Below the pieces are notes generated by a model. It had not been told where the DNA came from. It saw nothing but the letters and a program-made list of their open reading frames with translations, and did not search any database. The translations under genes were made by a program, and so were the position numbers. Shown piece by piece: positions 1 to 11,300 of a stretch of 64,000 nt of DNA. The stretch spans positions 124,001-188,000 of the forward strand of contig RQOL01000618.1 in the NCBI GenBank assembly GCA_013076295.1. Direction: 5' to 3'. Each line of letters begins with the position of its first letter. Position 1 is the first letter of the stretch. The stretch comes from Sanderia malayensis. Taxonomy: Eukaryota > Cnidaria > Scyphozoa > Semaeostomeae > Pelagiidae.

Positions 1-2
1 AC

Positions 3-149
3 GCGTTAACAGTACTTGCCACGCCTGTCAGTAATGCTGTCTGTGAAAGAGTGTTTTCACAACTGACCTGCGTCAAAACAAAGCTAAGGAATCGAATGAA
101 ACTGGAGATGATAAATGCTATTATAAGAATTTGCAAAACTCGAATGTAA
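3..149 (+). pseudogene. hAT transposase C-terminal (dimerisation) fragment
   Basis: One open frame from base 3 to a TAA stop reads as the C-terminal dimerisation region of hAT-family transposases. It carries the typical run LATPVSNAVCERVFSQL followed by a basic segment and a leucine/isoleucine-rich helix. Only about 48 residues lie in the window, and the reading enters from the left edge, so the catalytic part is outside. No terminal inverted repeat is visible downstream, so the element boundary cannot be placed. It is a mobile-element gene, not a host gene. Whether it is intact upstream is unknown. Confidence 0.75.
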
Positions 150-540
150 GGAAATGCTGCACGGACTTTCAAGCCACTTCCCAAATGTTGACACTTTTCA
201 AGTCGATCTCAATCCGTCAACAAACGTCATCAGAGACAGAAGAAATTAACGTTTCTGATTACTTTTGAAAATGAAATCCTTTCTTCTTTAATTTAAAATT
301 TGCCTTAGACATGATACATAGTTTATGCATATTTTCCAATGTTCTTTGTTGTAACCACCATGTACTCCTCAGTTTGACAATGGAACTTCACTGAATCAAA
401 CCCAACAACGGCAAGACACTCGAACTCGTGGAACACATGATTCTGGCTCTACACAAAGGTATGGTGCTTTTAGAAATGTCAATGACCTCCCCGTATTTAC
501 ATTTGGAAATGGACCACAACGTGTGAAAAAGAGATAAAAG

Positions 541-620
541 CCCCCCCTCGATTAAGCCGCCCACTGAAAATGTCAAAAATAAACAAGCCCCCAGGGGGCT
601 AATTCAATGTTTTACGGTAA
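541..620. repeat. Fragment of a TACCGTAAAT-ended MITE
   Basis: This matches one end of the element at 15097-15413 and 57621-57990: a C-rich block, a TGTCAAAAATAAA stretch, the palindromic CCCCCAGGGGG and a terminal TTTACGGTA. Only one end is present and the other terminus is missing, so it is a solo or truncated copy. Confidence 0.6.
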
Positions 621-841
621 ACCCATTTTACCTTTTTGGACTCATCGATTCGGCATTAATGTGTCTTATTTTCATTGAAGTTGGGGAGGGTTATAATTTT
701 GTGATATTCGCGCGTGACCATTGTATAAAACAACCTTTCTACAGACTGTCCATGTCATTCTGCTAATGTCGATTGTACTTTTCAAATGATTATTTGGCAA
801 GTAAAAAAGTTGCCGTTTTGTCGTGTTAAGTCTCTCAATCT

Positions 842-880
842 CATTCTCTCTCTCCCCCCCCCCCCTCTCTCTCTCTCTCT
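842..880. repeat. CT/C simple-sequence repeat
   Basis: A pyrimidine tract: (TC)n, about 11 C residues, then (TC)n again. ORFs spanning it translate to low-complexity Leu/Ser or Arg/Glu/Gly runs and are not genes. Confidence 0.9.
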
Positions 881-2267
881 CTTAAACACCCACATGCTAA
901 TTGGTAGAGCAAGGGTGAATTTCGTTTTTACCCAATCAACTTTTTTGTTTAAAATCATTCTAAGCCAATCAGAATCCACTAAAATCGACGAGTTTGTTTA
1001 CATATTTCTTGGTAAAGGCCTTTGCAGTCACATAATAGAGATAATACAGAAGGCCAACTTGGGCATTTTCGATGGTCACGCATGTAAGCGAGGTTAAGGA
1101 CTCCAAAACACGTGTTGTGTGATATGCTAAATAAGCTAAATCAAAAGAACACAATAATTATGCATTTATATTGTTATTCCGTGTATGAGTGATAATTTCT
1201 TCATTTGTATGTACTGCTCTTTTAATGACATTCACACACAAGACCCGCTCTCCCTGCCACAGCATTTTTTCACTATCTGCCATTAAACACAGGCCTATTC
1301 TCTATTCGTATTGGGCCGCGGCCACTGACGACATGAAAACGAGTTCAAGGACTCCACAAAATCCATGACCATGAACTTCAAAGGATACCGACAGGACACG
1401 AGTTGGCCTTCTGTATTATCTCTATTCTGTGTTTGCAGTGGCTGGAAAGTATGCTTTGATTTTATAGCCCCAAGAAAATATACATTTAGAAAAATACAAT
1501 AAGATGAAAAATTATCATTTCTCATTAGGTTTTCTTTAAAATTTCCGTTGCTTTTCGTGAATTCAATGAAGTCGCATATATTCGTTGTGTTTTCTGACTC
1601 ATTGCTTGGAACCCGAACACGCCACATAGGTGTGGTGTTGTTTGGCTGAGCAATATCTAATGAGCTAAAGATGTACCTTCAATGTGTAACGTATTCGGTT
1701 CGGCAGGACCGAGTCGTAGAAACACAAACACAAAAGCCTTGTTCGTATCTCAAAAATCACCAATCTAACTTATATTTTATGATTACGACATACATATATC
1801 GTGTTAGAGTCACATGCTCCTGACTCATTGTCAGAGGCACATGACTCTCCAGTTTAATACAATTGCACAATATTCATAATAATAATAGACCGATTCGTTA
1901 CATGCGCATAGTGAAGAGGTAGGTAAACCACAAACGCATATGCCTCGAGGAAAAAATGAAACCCAATTTAACGCGAGAATAAACTAAATTATAGCAAAAA
2001 GGTGATAAGATATCAACCTAGATATGTTCTTTATTCTAATTCATCTGAAAGACATGCAGTAAAATAAAACGTAGCTATCCTAAGCTATTACAAATAAAAT
2101 TGTATATTTGGACTAATGCTCGGACTTGCGTCTTAGTTTACTTATCAACTATTTTCATAATATCAAAATAAATGTATGCCAAAAAGATACCAACTCCGTT
2201 CCTTTGTGATTGTTCTTCATCAATAGAACTGTAATTAGATGATTTGTTTTGATTATCCTTATCATAT

Positions 2268-3253
2268 CAGGGGCGGATCCAGCTAAAAATCTGAGGGGTG
2301 CATAACGGTGGCTGGTGGCTTTGACCACACCCAATTTCTTATTAAAATATTGGCCACACCCATATTTGTAGAAACCATGGAAGCACTGAGCTGAGTGTCA
2401 AATTAGGAAAACAAACAGCAGACAGCCTATAAAATTCAAATCGTGTTTCTTCAAGATATTATATTTACATCTCGGCAAACTCCTTCATTCCTTGCAATAT
2501 CAAATTCAAATTCGTCACCTCACTTTAACCTGAATTACTTTAAAGCAGAACTTTTACAGATTCCAATTCGGTGAATATATTTTATCAAATGCTTAGGCCC
2601 ATTGAAAATTTCCTTCTACCGATAAGGTGAATGGAAATATCATTCGCCACATTGACATTGATACACGCGTGCTGATAAATTTATTTTACATCTACATTAC
2701 ACCCCGAGTTACCCCCTGAAAATCAATCTTGCTCCCCTCAATATGCATTTTGATTGGTTGATCTGCCTTGAGTGGTGCAAAACTGAGTTGAGGGAGCAGA
2801 ATTGAAGCTTCTTATTGGTTGTTCACGCTACTGACAGTACTTAATTTACGGGTCAGGGGAGCAAAGTTATGATCAGTCACACCGACGTGATTTCATTGGA
2901 GGAGAACCTCAGATTTTGGTCAGTAATTTACTGAAAATGTACGTGTCAATACGTAATCCACGGGTCAGAGGTGCATACTCAAGATCAAATAATCCGACGT
3001 AATCTCATTGGAGGATGATGTGGGATTCTGGTCTGCATTTTACGACAACCCTATAACAAGGCCTTCGAGCAAAACGAAAACAAGACGGTGTTTGGAAAGT
3101 TGCCGGAAGCTTGCTCAGGACGCGAAAGATTGTCAAAAAGTTAATATTTAAATATTTATGATACTAATAATGGTCATTATTAATTTATTCACATTTGTTG
3201 AAAAATCTGAGGGGTGCGCTTGCACCCTTTGCACCCCTCTGGATCCGCCACTG
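2268..3253. mobile_element. Non-autonomous element with CAGGGGCGGATCC ends
   Basis: The left end CAGGGGCGGATCC and the right end GGATCCGCCACTG are inverted copies. Just inside both ends is the direct phrase AAAATCTGAGGGGTGC. The end sequence CAG-GGCGGATC resembles hAT-like termini. The flanking 8-mers (tatcatat and cattctac) do not match, so no target-site duplication supports the boundaries. No transposase is encoded. The right end lies 15 bp from the stop codon of the minus-strand glycosyltransferase gene, so this insertion sits in, or replaced, its 3' end. Confidence 0.65.
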
Positions 3254-3268
3254 CATTCTACTACGAAA

Positions 3269-6200
3269 TTATTCTTTATTTTTGGAAGATGACTGTTTGC
3301 CAATATGTCTAAATAAGTAATTATTTGACATTGACTCTTTCCCTCCTCCGTTGACAACACCTATAAAGTTATGGTGCAACCAATCTAATGGCATTTGGTA
3401 ATAATATATTCTGTATAAATCAGCCAGTAATCTTGTGTACTCTGTTGGTATTAATTTACCAATGAATCCCATTCGGTAATAGCCTCGAATTATCCAATTA
3501 TCTTTGCCAGTACTTCTTTTATTAGCCTCATCTTTTATCACCTTGTAAAATCCTGCTTTGCTTTCAATGTCATCTTCCAGATGCATGTAAAATCTGCTTT
3601 GGCCACTTGAATAATACAACATAAAAGCATAGTCAAGAGCCTGCTTGCTTCGCCATCTTACTCGAGTAGGAGTATTATTGTAATTCAAGGGCAGATTATC
3701 CAGTTTTTTATAGTATCTTGCCGGTGCATAGATAATATCAATTAATCCGTGATTTAGGTAGCTTGAAAACTCCATTTCTATTTTCTCAAGAATTGATTTT
3801 CGCATGTCTGCTTCCTCGTCGCCGCAAAAAATTACAATTTTGACCTCTTTCTTTGCATCTTCCGAAAGGTTTTCAAGTAAACTTTTCAAAGTTCTTGTCA
3901 AATAAAATTCTTTTTTGCCCCTATATGAGCGCTCTATTGTTGGAATCCCAATTGTCAAGAACCCTAGAAAGTAACAAGTAATGTTTATACGTTTGTTGAA
4001 AGCAGATTCAGAGTTGGCTGTTGAAATACCTTGGTGTATGAAAGTGTTCATGCATTATAATTAGTGGGCTTAAAATAATTCTTAAAAAGATGTTATCAAT
4101 GAAAGTGTCGATAATTCGCCACTTTCGCCATTTTTTATGGCACACTTTAGTAGGAGATGAGGTAGGCGTCCTGGCGCACGCATGCGCAGTAGAATTTTTA
4201 TTTTATTTTAGTGTTAAGATCACGCATGCGCGAGAGTCTTCGAGAATTGAAAAGAGCATGAACAGTAAAAAATAATCGAAAACGACAGGTTGTGGAAAGT
4301 TAGTTTGAAGTTGCAAAACATCGCCAAAGCTGATAAAAAACCCATAAAAAGCTTAATAACTAAAAAACGGTTTTGTTTATGAAAAAGATTTTTACACCAA
4401 TAAAAAGAAAATCTCTTGATTATATTGAATGAATTATTCCATATTTTTCATGCACTTATAAGATGATAAGAATTTGTTAAGTAAATCGCAAGAAAACACA
4501 AAAATATTGAGGAACTGGCAAATTCACGTTCTCGGCTCGAGATTGAATTCAAAGAACCAATCAGAAACTTTCGAATGCGACGTTCGAATGTACGCGTCAA
4601 ATCTCTGTCATGAGAAAGGGGAAATCAGAAATTTCTAGAACTTTTCCGAGGGAAAATCCCCTGACGTCACATTGAAAGATTTTTCTAGAAACAGAAAATC
4701 TCTGCAATCTGATTGGCTGATAGCCAAGATTTCGAGTCACTTTAAAACAAAACTTGAAATAGACATTATTCAAAACAAAATGTGCAAGCTGTTGAAGAAA
4801 CTATTTTAACACGTTTCAAGAAGAAAGACGCCATGAAAAAGAGGCCATTTTCTGCATTAGCAAACAATAATATCTAAACTTTTTATATCCATTGTTATAT
4901 CAATGTTATAGTAGGATATAAGCATTGTTATATCCTACTATATGGAAATTCTGGAGTACTATTAAATACAAGTTCATTCATAGCAGCATCCTCAGAATCA
5001 CTAGCTTCCTCTTCTTCGTCATTCTTTGCTTGACGTATGATGAGATATTTTCTTTTCTCAATAGCATAATCTAAGGCCTCTTGCATATCCATATCATCTT
5101 CCCTCTGTGCTTTTTGCATCGTTGCTATAACTGCAGTTACAACAGCATCACTTTCAAAACTTCTATTATATAAAAATCTACGTTTGAAAACTTGCAATAT
5201 ATTTTCATCTTCATCCACTTCCTTACGCATAGAAGGCCATACATTCCCTAAAGGAAGATCCTCATCAGTGTTGACAGTTTCATCATTATCATGATCACTT
5301 TCAACTTCTATCTCATCATCTGAGTCAGACTCTTCACTGCTCTCCTCGTGCATCTCTTCTCCATGTCGTGTAACATTACTTTTATACTTGGAAGAAAATT
5401 CACATTGATCACATTTATACTGACTCATGGCTAGCTGTTTACTTATAATTACCAACTAACTCTTAAATCCCTGAATTCTAGAGTCTCAACTCGCTTGATT
5501 TTATAGATAAGTTCCTCCATTCAATATGATACGGGAGAGGGACTGAATGATATTTCCGAATAAACAGAACTTAATCCTTGGATAATGCTAACTAATCCTG
5601 ATTAATGACTACTCCATTCTAGTTAATCATTCCTAGTCATTACCTTCTCAATACTTGATCCTCAATACATCCTTGATTATCATTCCTAATCATTACCTGA
5701 TCATTAGTTGATCCTTCACTGATCCTTACTAATTCTTACCAATCATACCTATTCATTACCTGATCATCAGTAGATCCTTAACTGATCCTTGATAATCTTT
5801 AGCGTCACTACTGATCATCAGTTGATCTTTAACTAATTCTCACTAATCCTAACTAATCATTCCTAATCATTACCTTATCATTTGATCCTTAACTGATCCT
5901 CACTAATCACTAATCATTCCTAATCATTAATCATTCATCCTATAACTGATTACCTCTACAATCTAATACAATCCTTAACTAATCTTACTTATCATTACTT
6001 GATCATTACCTTAATTCCTGATCCTCACTAATCCTAACTAATCATCCCTAATCATTACCTTATCATTACTTGATCCTTAACTGATCCTCACTAATCCTAA
6101 CTAATCATTCCTAATCATTACCTTATCATTACTTGATCTTTAACTGATCCTCACTAGTCCTAACTAATCATCCCTAATCATTACCTTATCATTACTTGAT

Positions 6201-9019
6201 CCTTAACTGATCCTTTCTAATCCTAACTAATCATTCCTAATCATTACTTTATCATTACTTGATCCCTAACTGATCTTTACTAATCCCAACTAATCATCCC
6301 TAATCATTACTTTATCATTACTTGATCCTTAACTGATCCTCACTAATCCTAACTAATCATTCCTAATCATTACCTTATCATTACTTGATCCTTAACTGAT
6401 CCTCACTAATCCTAACTAATCATCCCTAATCATTACCTTATCATTACTTGATCCTTAACTGATCCTCACCAATCCTTACCAATCATACATAATCATTACC
6501 TGATCATCAGTAGATCTTTTACTGATCCTTGATAATCCTAGCCAATCATACCTAATCATTAGCTGATCATGATGTCATCCTTAACTGATCCTCAGTGATC
6601 CTTATAGTCATTCATAGTCATTACTGATCATCAGTTGATCCTTAGCTGATCCTCACCAATCCTTACCAATCATACATAATCATTACCTGATCATCAGTTG
6701 ATCCTTAGCTGATCCTCATTAATCCTTACCAATCATACTTAATCATTAGCAGATCATCAGTTGATCCTTAACTGATCCTTGCTAGTCCTTATCAATCTTT
6801 CCTAATCATCATCTGATCATCTGTTGATCCTTACTAGTCCTTACCAATCAATCCTAAACACTACCTGATCCTTAGTTGTTCCTTAACTAATCCTTACGAA
6901 TCCTTACTAATCATTCTTAATCATAACCTCATCATTAGTTGATCCTGTGGCAAGGGTGGAAACAAGGAGTTGTGGCTGTTATTTTGTCATGAAAGCATAG
7001 CTACTATGAAGCACCGTATTATTTTAATTTAATATGCCACAGAAAATATGTTAATAAATGAATAGATGTTTGCATAACCTGCATAGACTATTTACGCGGA
7101 GAGTTGGTCCTTAAAGACATATGCTTCGGTGTTTTCAATCGAGCCTAATCAGATCTAGTTATTTTTCTATCACCTTTGATAGAAAAATAACTAGATCTGA
7201 TTTTCTATCACCTTTGATAGAATAAATTGTATCCCTGTAGTTTGACGTCACGACAAAAGATACATATTTTTTTCATTTTAGCATGGTATATTGAAAGTAA
7301 CTGCAGATGCAGATTTAAAATTGTTGATGATTATGTGCATTTAATTTAGTTTTTTTTAATCTGCCGTTTTCTACATTCATTCCTTTGTTTTTGGTATTGT
7401 TTTGTTTTGATGCTGAAGTCACATCAAGGCTTGAATTTTATCTTTAACTTTCAAACTGAGCGTACACATTCTTCTGATTAAGAATAATTTGCTGAAACCG
7501 ATTATTGCTGAAATTCCAAAACCCAACTATGAAACGTAGATGACAATAAAAAATGTCAAATACAAATGACAACATTCAACCACATCAGATATAGATACCT
7601 AGGTTTCCAGGCACGCTAAACACCCCCTCTCCATATTTTTTCAAATCACTCACTTCAAAACATATCGTTTCAATCAAATGGTAGATGCTTTAGTACTGAT
7701 TATTAGTTTTACATCATAGCAGCACTCATTTTAACAATGTTGTCAGCTAGTTCATGAGTTATTTATGAAGCAATAAAAAGCAGAGAAAGAAAATACGATT
7801 GCCTCCAATACACAAATTGAAATGTATCTGGGTTATCTAACCATGGTTGCCGTGGTTTATATGATGAAGTCGACAACTTTACAGGTTTTATCAGCTCTGT
7901 CAAATCATCTTGCATTCTGTAAATGTTCTGTTATCAGTTTGATTAAGGTTATGATAAAATTTATACAAGTCATTTTACCCTTTAATATTCTTATAAATCA
8001 TCCTATATATTTTCACAGCTCTTTCGTCCAACAGAAATACCGGAAGGGAAGCGAATTGGATAAATAAATAATCTTTCGTCCAGGTGTATGAAATGCATAT
8101 GACCTTCACTGGGTGCGTCCGTTGCAGAGTCTTTTGGCATAACAGTTTTTAAGCACAGTTTATTTTAATATGATATTTTAATTGAAAGTTACTTACTTGT
8201 ATCAGGATCTCTTAATTCATTGTTCTGGACCAGCTTGGCTTGCTTCCTTAAAATAGGCTGACCGTATCTGTCATAGCAAATGAAGTCACTTGAATCTTCA
8301 ACGTTGTCTAGGTAATTTATGTCGTTTTTTGCAACATCGCGGATCGAATTTTTGTGTCCTGGAAACGAAGCCAATCATCTACTATTTATATTGTTACGTA
8401 ATGGCATTAAAATTTCGTGGGAAAATATATTACAGAAACGCACAATTATTTTTAAATGAATGAGAGCTTTCTCCATGCGGAGCAACGTTCAACTATCTTC
8501 AATGTTCTCATTCTAAATGAATGCAGGGTTTGACTATTTTGTCTTCTCCTGGCATTGCTTGTTCCCCACATTGTTGTTCAAACTTTTATTCAATTTCTTT
8601 TAAATGGATATAAATTCAAGGGCGCAAATTAATGCGCCTTGGGTATGACACCCCTCCGGTGATTTTAAAACCCAGTCCCATTCGAAATTTTTACTGATTA
8701 AGTCGGTCGCGAACGGGCAATGGACATGGATATTTTTCGAGTTGTGCCAGCTATACTTATTGCACAATGTAATAGTGGCCTTTGTTGATGTTCATTCATG
8801 CTCTCACAGATGAAGAGGAGACATTGTTTTTTTTGAAACGGAATAGAATATTTCAAAACTTGAATACTCACTTTGGTTGGACATAAGATTATGCAGTTGA
8901 GATATCACTAATATTAAAACAAGCAATAGAGCAGTTGTTTTTGCAAGCCATGCCAGTAAAGACATCGTTGACACAGATTTCTCCTGCTCAGTTAAGAAAA
9001 AATCAACTACCATTCTCAT
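3269..9019 (-). CDS. GT54 family glycosyltransferase, MGAT4-like (N-acetylglucosaminyltransferase IV), 3 exons
   Basis: The minus-strand exons are 8872-9019, 8197-8358 and 3269-3963, with donors GTGAGT and GTAAGT and acceptors TTTCCAG and TTTCTAG. Both introns are phase 1, and the joined frame is 334 residues without a stop. Exon 1 has an N-terminal Met (MRMVV, or a second Met at MSLLAWL) and one hydrophobic segment (ALLLVLILVIS), the layout of a type II Golgi membrane protein. Exon 3 reads as the MGAT4 catalytic domain: LTIGIPTIER at its start, RVRWRSKQALDY, the acidic motif HLEDDIESK expected to bind metal/UDP-GlcNAc, MGFIGK, and DWLHHN. MGAT4 enzymes add beta-1,4-linked GlcNAc to the alpha-1,3 mannose arm of N-glycans. 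The protein stops just after LFRHIGKQSSSK, so the usual C-terminal domain is absent. The 4.2-kb intron 2 holds a zinc-finger ORF and a minisatellite. The exact acceptor sugar is not shown. Confidence 0.82.
4928..5455 (-). CDS. C2H2 zinc-finger, acidic protein ORF (nested in an intron)
   Basis: An uninterrupted 175-residue frame, or 166 residues from the likely internal start MSQYKCDQC. Near the N-terminus is one C2H2 finger (YKCDQCEFSSKY, then H-x4-H). A Ser/Glu/Asp-rich acidic stretch follows (residues about 40-70), then a mixed helical region (VFKRRFLYNRSFESDAVVT) and an acidic tail. It lies in intron 2 of the GT54 gene, on the same strand, right next to the minisatellite. I do not recognise the family. 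It could be a single-exon host gene, a retrocopy, or a mobile-element ORF. The clean frame and biased composition favour real coding sequence, past or present. Confidence 0.5.
   Translation of the reverse strand: MVIISKQLAMSQYKCDQCEFSSKYKSNVTRHGEEMHEESSEESDSDDEIEVESDHDNDETVNTDEDLPLGNVWPSMRKEVDEDENILQVFKRRFLYNRSFESDAVVTAVIATMQKAQREDDMDMQEALDYAIEKRKYLIIRQAKNDEEEEASDSEDAAMNELVFNSTPEFPYSRI
5575..6950. repeat. Minisatellite, 63-bp period, about 1.4 kb
   Basis: The best-kept part (about 6000-6480) repeats every 63 bp: the phrase TATCATTACTTGATC starts at 6061, 6124 and 6187. Within each unit are shorter echoes of CTAATCATT/CTAATCCTAA, so the unit itself grew from an ancient motif of about 10 bp. 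Edges (5575-5950 and 6490-6950) are more diverged. No coding potential. It lies inside intron 2 of the minus-strand GT54 gene. Confidence 0.9.
7149..7200. repeat. Perfect 24-bp hairpin
   Basis: The arms 7149-7172 and 7177-7200 are exact inverted copies around the 4-base loop CCTT. Part of the stem (CTATCACCTTTGATAG) is repeated again immediately downstream at about 7204-7220. The perfect arms imply a recent origin or selection, and the function is unknown. It lies in the GT54 intron. Confidence 0.85.
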
Positions 9020-9693
9020 TCACACTGTTAAAGCTTACTAACACACTTCAGCTTTAGTTGCAATGCAAGACTGGCGTCGACGTCGAACGTCTTTTGACGT
9101 CGTATGTCGAACTAGAAGTGTCGTTTCCACGACGATTTCTTTCATTGCGGGAAGAATTATTGGCAATTGCCCACGTTGATAAGAACAATGAAGAGCATTC
9201 ACGGCAACAATAAAAGTCACGCATACAAATGTCAACTTTTTTGTTCGATTGTGCAAATAATGTGACACATTTAGAACAATGCTAAATAAAGTATTAGAAA
9301 TGTAGTTTCCACGACGATGTCTTTTGATGGGGCAAAGAATTCTCAGCCTTTGCCTACGTCAACAAAACCAGTTGATGTAATGCAGATTAAAACACGAGTC
9401 TGCATCACATCAAAGGAGATAAAGGACTTTAAAATAACTTTCTGGTGAGTATGCTCCATTCTATTTTTACATAGGATTGCCGAGTTTGTTCCTCTTTCAA
9501 CTATATGAATTAAAGTCTGTTTGTGGTATATTAACAGAGCATTTCTTTGAAACCAAATATTAGTATGATTGGGAAATATATTTTTTAGAATTTGATGGAG
9601 ACGCAATTTCCACCGCAATTTAATTGAGAACAATTGTCAAATAGTTTTTATCAGCAAATTTTCAGGATTATTGCAACAACTGTATCTAAGAGG
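9020..9693. promoter_or_regulatory. Shared intergenic region of two divergent GT54 genes
   Basis: This 674-bp gap separates the start codons of two head-to-head GT54 genes and presumably holds both promoters and 5' UTRs. It contains a diverged direct repeat of about 60 bp: 9122-9183 and 9306-9366 both contain TTTCCACGACGAT, then AAGAATT, then CACGT or TACGT. No TATA box could be assigned with confidence. The promoter role is inferred from position. Confidence 0.45.
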
Positions 9694-11211
9694 ATGATTC
9701 GAAGATTCAAGTTCGTCAACATAGGATTGTTTGGCGTTGTCTTCTCAATCATATTCCTATTTAACTTTTGTTTACTTCTTCACAGTAAGTATAATACTTT
9801 GGATTAATTAAAAGTTTCTTTATTCACCCTGTCCCCTGAATATTGATGTATTTTTTTAATTCATGTACGATATAATATGGAGAATACACTTTTCCTTTCT
9901 AATTTATTACTAAAGGAAACTTCAGCACCACTATGCAGTACAGCAACCGACTCCGACCTGATGGTAATGAAGACATTATAGATTCGTTACCGATTCGAGA
10001 ATTCTTTTCTCACAAAGGCCTACTACTTGGAAAGGTGTCTCGGAAAGGTATGCATTTGCAACTCTCTAAAAGATTTTAGAAATTCTGATACCGTCCTAAG
10101 ATCCGTGCCGAACATAATTTAGAAACTTTTACTTCCAGTAACAATAGCCTTCGGCATGATAATTGCAGTAAACGCGATGGACAAAGTAACATTTGTAAAT
10201 ACTGTACAAGAAATAATACGACAAGATCCTAAACCCAAAGGTGCAAGGTCATTGGTGATTGTTTTATTACTGAGCGAGAGCAGAATGTCGAAGATCCAGA
10301 AGATTTTTCAAGTCCTTCGAAATGACCTGTCAACATACTTGTCAGAAGGCTACATTCACATGATCATATCCCCATTTGATTCCAAACCTGAACAATTCGA
10401 GCGACTGTTCAAGCGAAGTAGAGTGCATGATGTACCAAAATCGACAATCAAAGTAAATTTACAGCTCTCATATCTCTGTCATTATAGTCACAAAATGGCA
10501 CAGTATTTTACCATGATTGACAGTGGTGTACGTCCAAGACCTGATGCCTTGAAGACAATATATGATGAAGTAAACAAAATGACTCCATCAACTCTTGAAG
10601 CCACCTTTAATGATGGACCGGGCGGGCATTTGTATAATGCCAGATTTCTCCCAAGACTTTCGTCTTTTCTTTACTCAATGGCATTTGTTGGGGCATTGAA
10701 TAGAATGCTTTTCATATTTCAACACGCATCTGTGAATGAAACAAAGATAATACATAATAGCAAAGTGCTATATGACAATCAGCAGGTCCAGTTCAATAAT
10801 CCTCCTGCCAATGTCGTAACGACAATGAAGAGTATTTACAACGACAACCAGGCTTACGCATACTTAGGTACGGGTCCTTCGTGGTTCTATCAGCCACAAA
10901 AAGGAGATACATTTACAATAATGTTAAATAATTTGACAAAATTGAAGAGAATTGCCATCGACACTGGCTTGGACTCGTTCTTACGAGATTCGCTAGTTGA
11001 TGCTGTTTTCGAATTAAGTTATGACAAAATGCAATGCGTTAATTACACAATGGCAAAAACTTTCGAAAATTCAGCATCAATCGAAGTATCATCGGAAAAA
11101 AAAGAAGACGAACCGCTACTTGCTCAAATAGTACATTGCATGCGCATTAGAGTTATTAAAGATCACACACTTTGGAGTGCCATCAGAATGATTATTGTTG
11201 AACCCGAATGA
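9694..11211 (+). CDS. Divergent GT54/MGAT4-like protein with degenerate acidic motif, 3 exons
   Basis: Exons 9694-9784, 9916-10047 and 10139-11211 join with phase-1 introns (donors GTAAGT and GTATGC; acceptors CTAAAG and TTCCAG) into a 431-residue frame. The start MIRRFKFV is followed by a 20-residue hydrophobic signal anchor, so this too is a type II membrane protein. The same intron phases and exon plan as the minus-strand neighbour suggest duplication. In exon 3, VTIAFGMIIAV matches the position of LTIGIP, but the metal-binding position reads FTMIDSGVRP, not EDD. The C-terminal third (FNNPPANVVTTMKS, AYLGTGPSWFY, KGDTFTIML, LWSAIRMIIVE) resembles the C-terminal domain of MGAT4 proteins, which is lectin-like in GnT-IVa. 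Several N-x-S/T sites are present. It may be a pseudoenzyme, partner or sugar-binding paralogue. Confidence 0.78.
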
Positions 11212-11300
11212 TATTTCTCAGGGAATCTCCCCATCCTGAGGAATTTCATCAAAACAATTTACAACATTGATATTATTGTTCTTTATATTTCGAATTTCTA

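Larger units (their letters stand above)
150..2267. other. No gene recognised; repeats only
   Basis: Both strands were read and no exon with convincing coding character was found. The stretch holds a MITE fragment near 541-620 and a CT/C-rich simple repeat near 842-880, listed separately. The remainder is AT-rich sequence without visible structure. Confidence 0.5.

Noticed and set aside
2260..3261. 8-bp target duplication for the CAGGGGCGGATCC element
   Set aside because: The flanking 8-mers agree at only about half their positions.
3148..3360. Separate small ORF overlapping the 3' end of the GT54 gene
   Set aside because: It is an alternative frame spanning the transposon end and the true C-terminal codons.
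5575..6950. Telomere-like repeat because of CTAA-rich units
   Set aside because: The unit is a 63-bp minisatellite with CTAATC motifs, not runs of CCCTAA, and it lies inside a gene.
5575..6950. CRISPR array
   Set aside because: Repeats are contiguous and degenerate with no unique spacers, and the window is eukaryotic.
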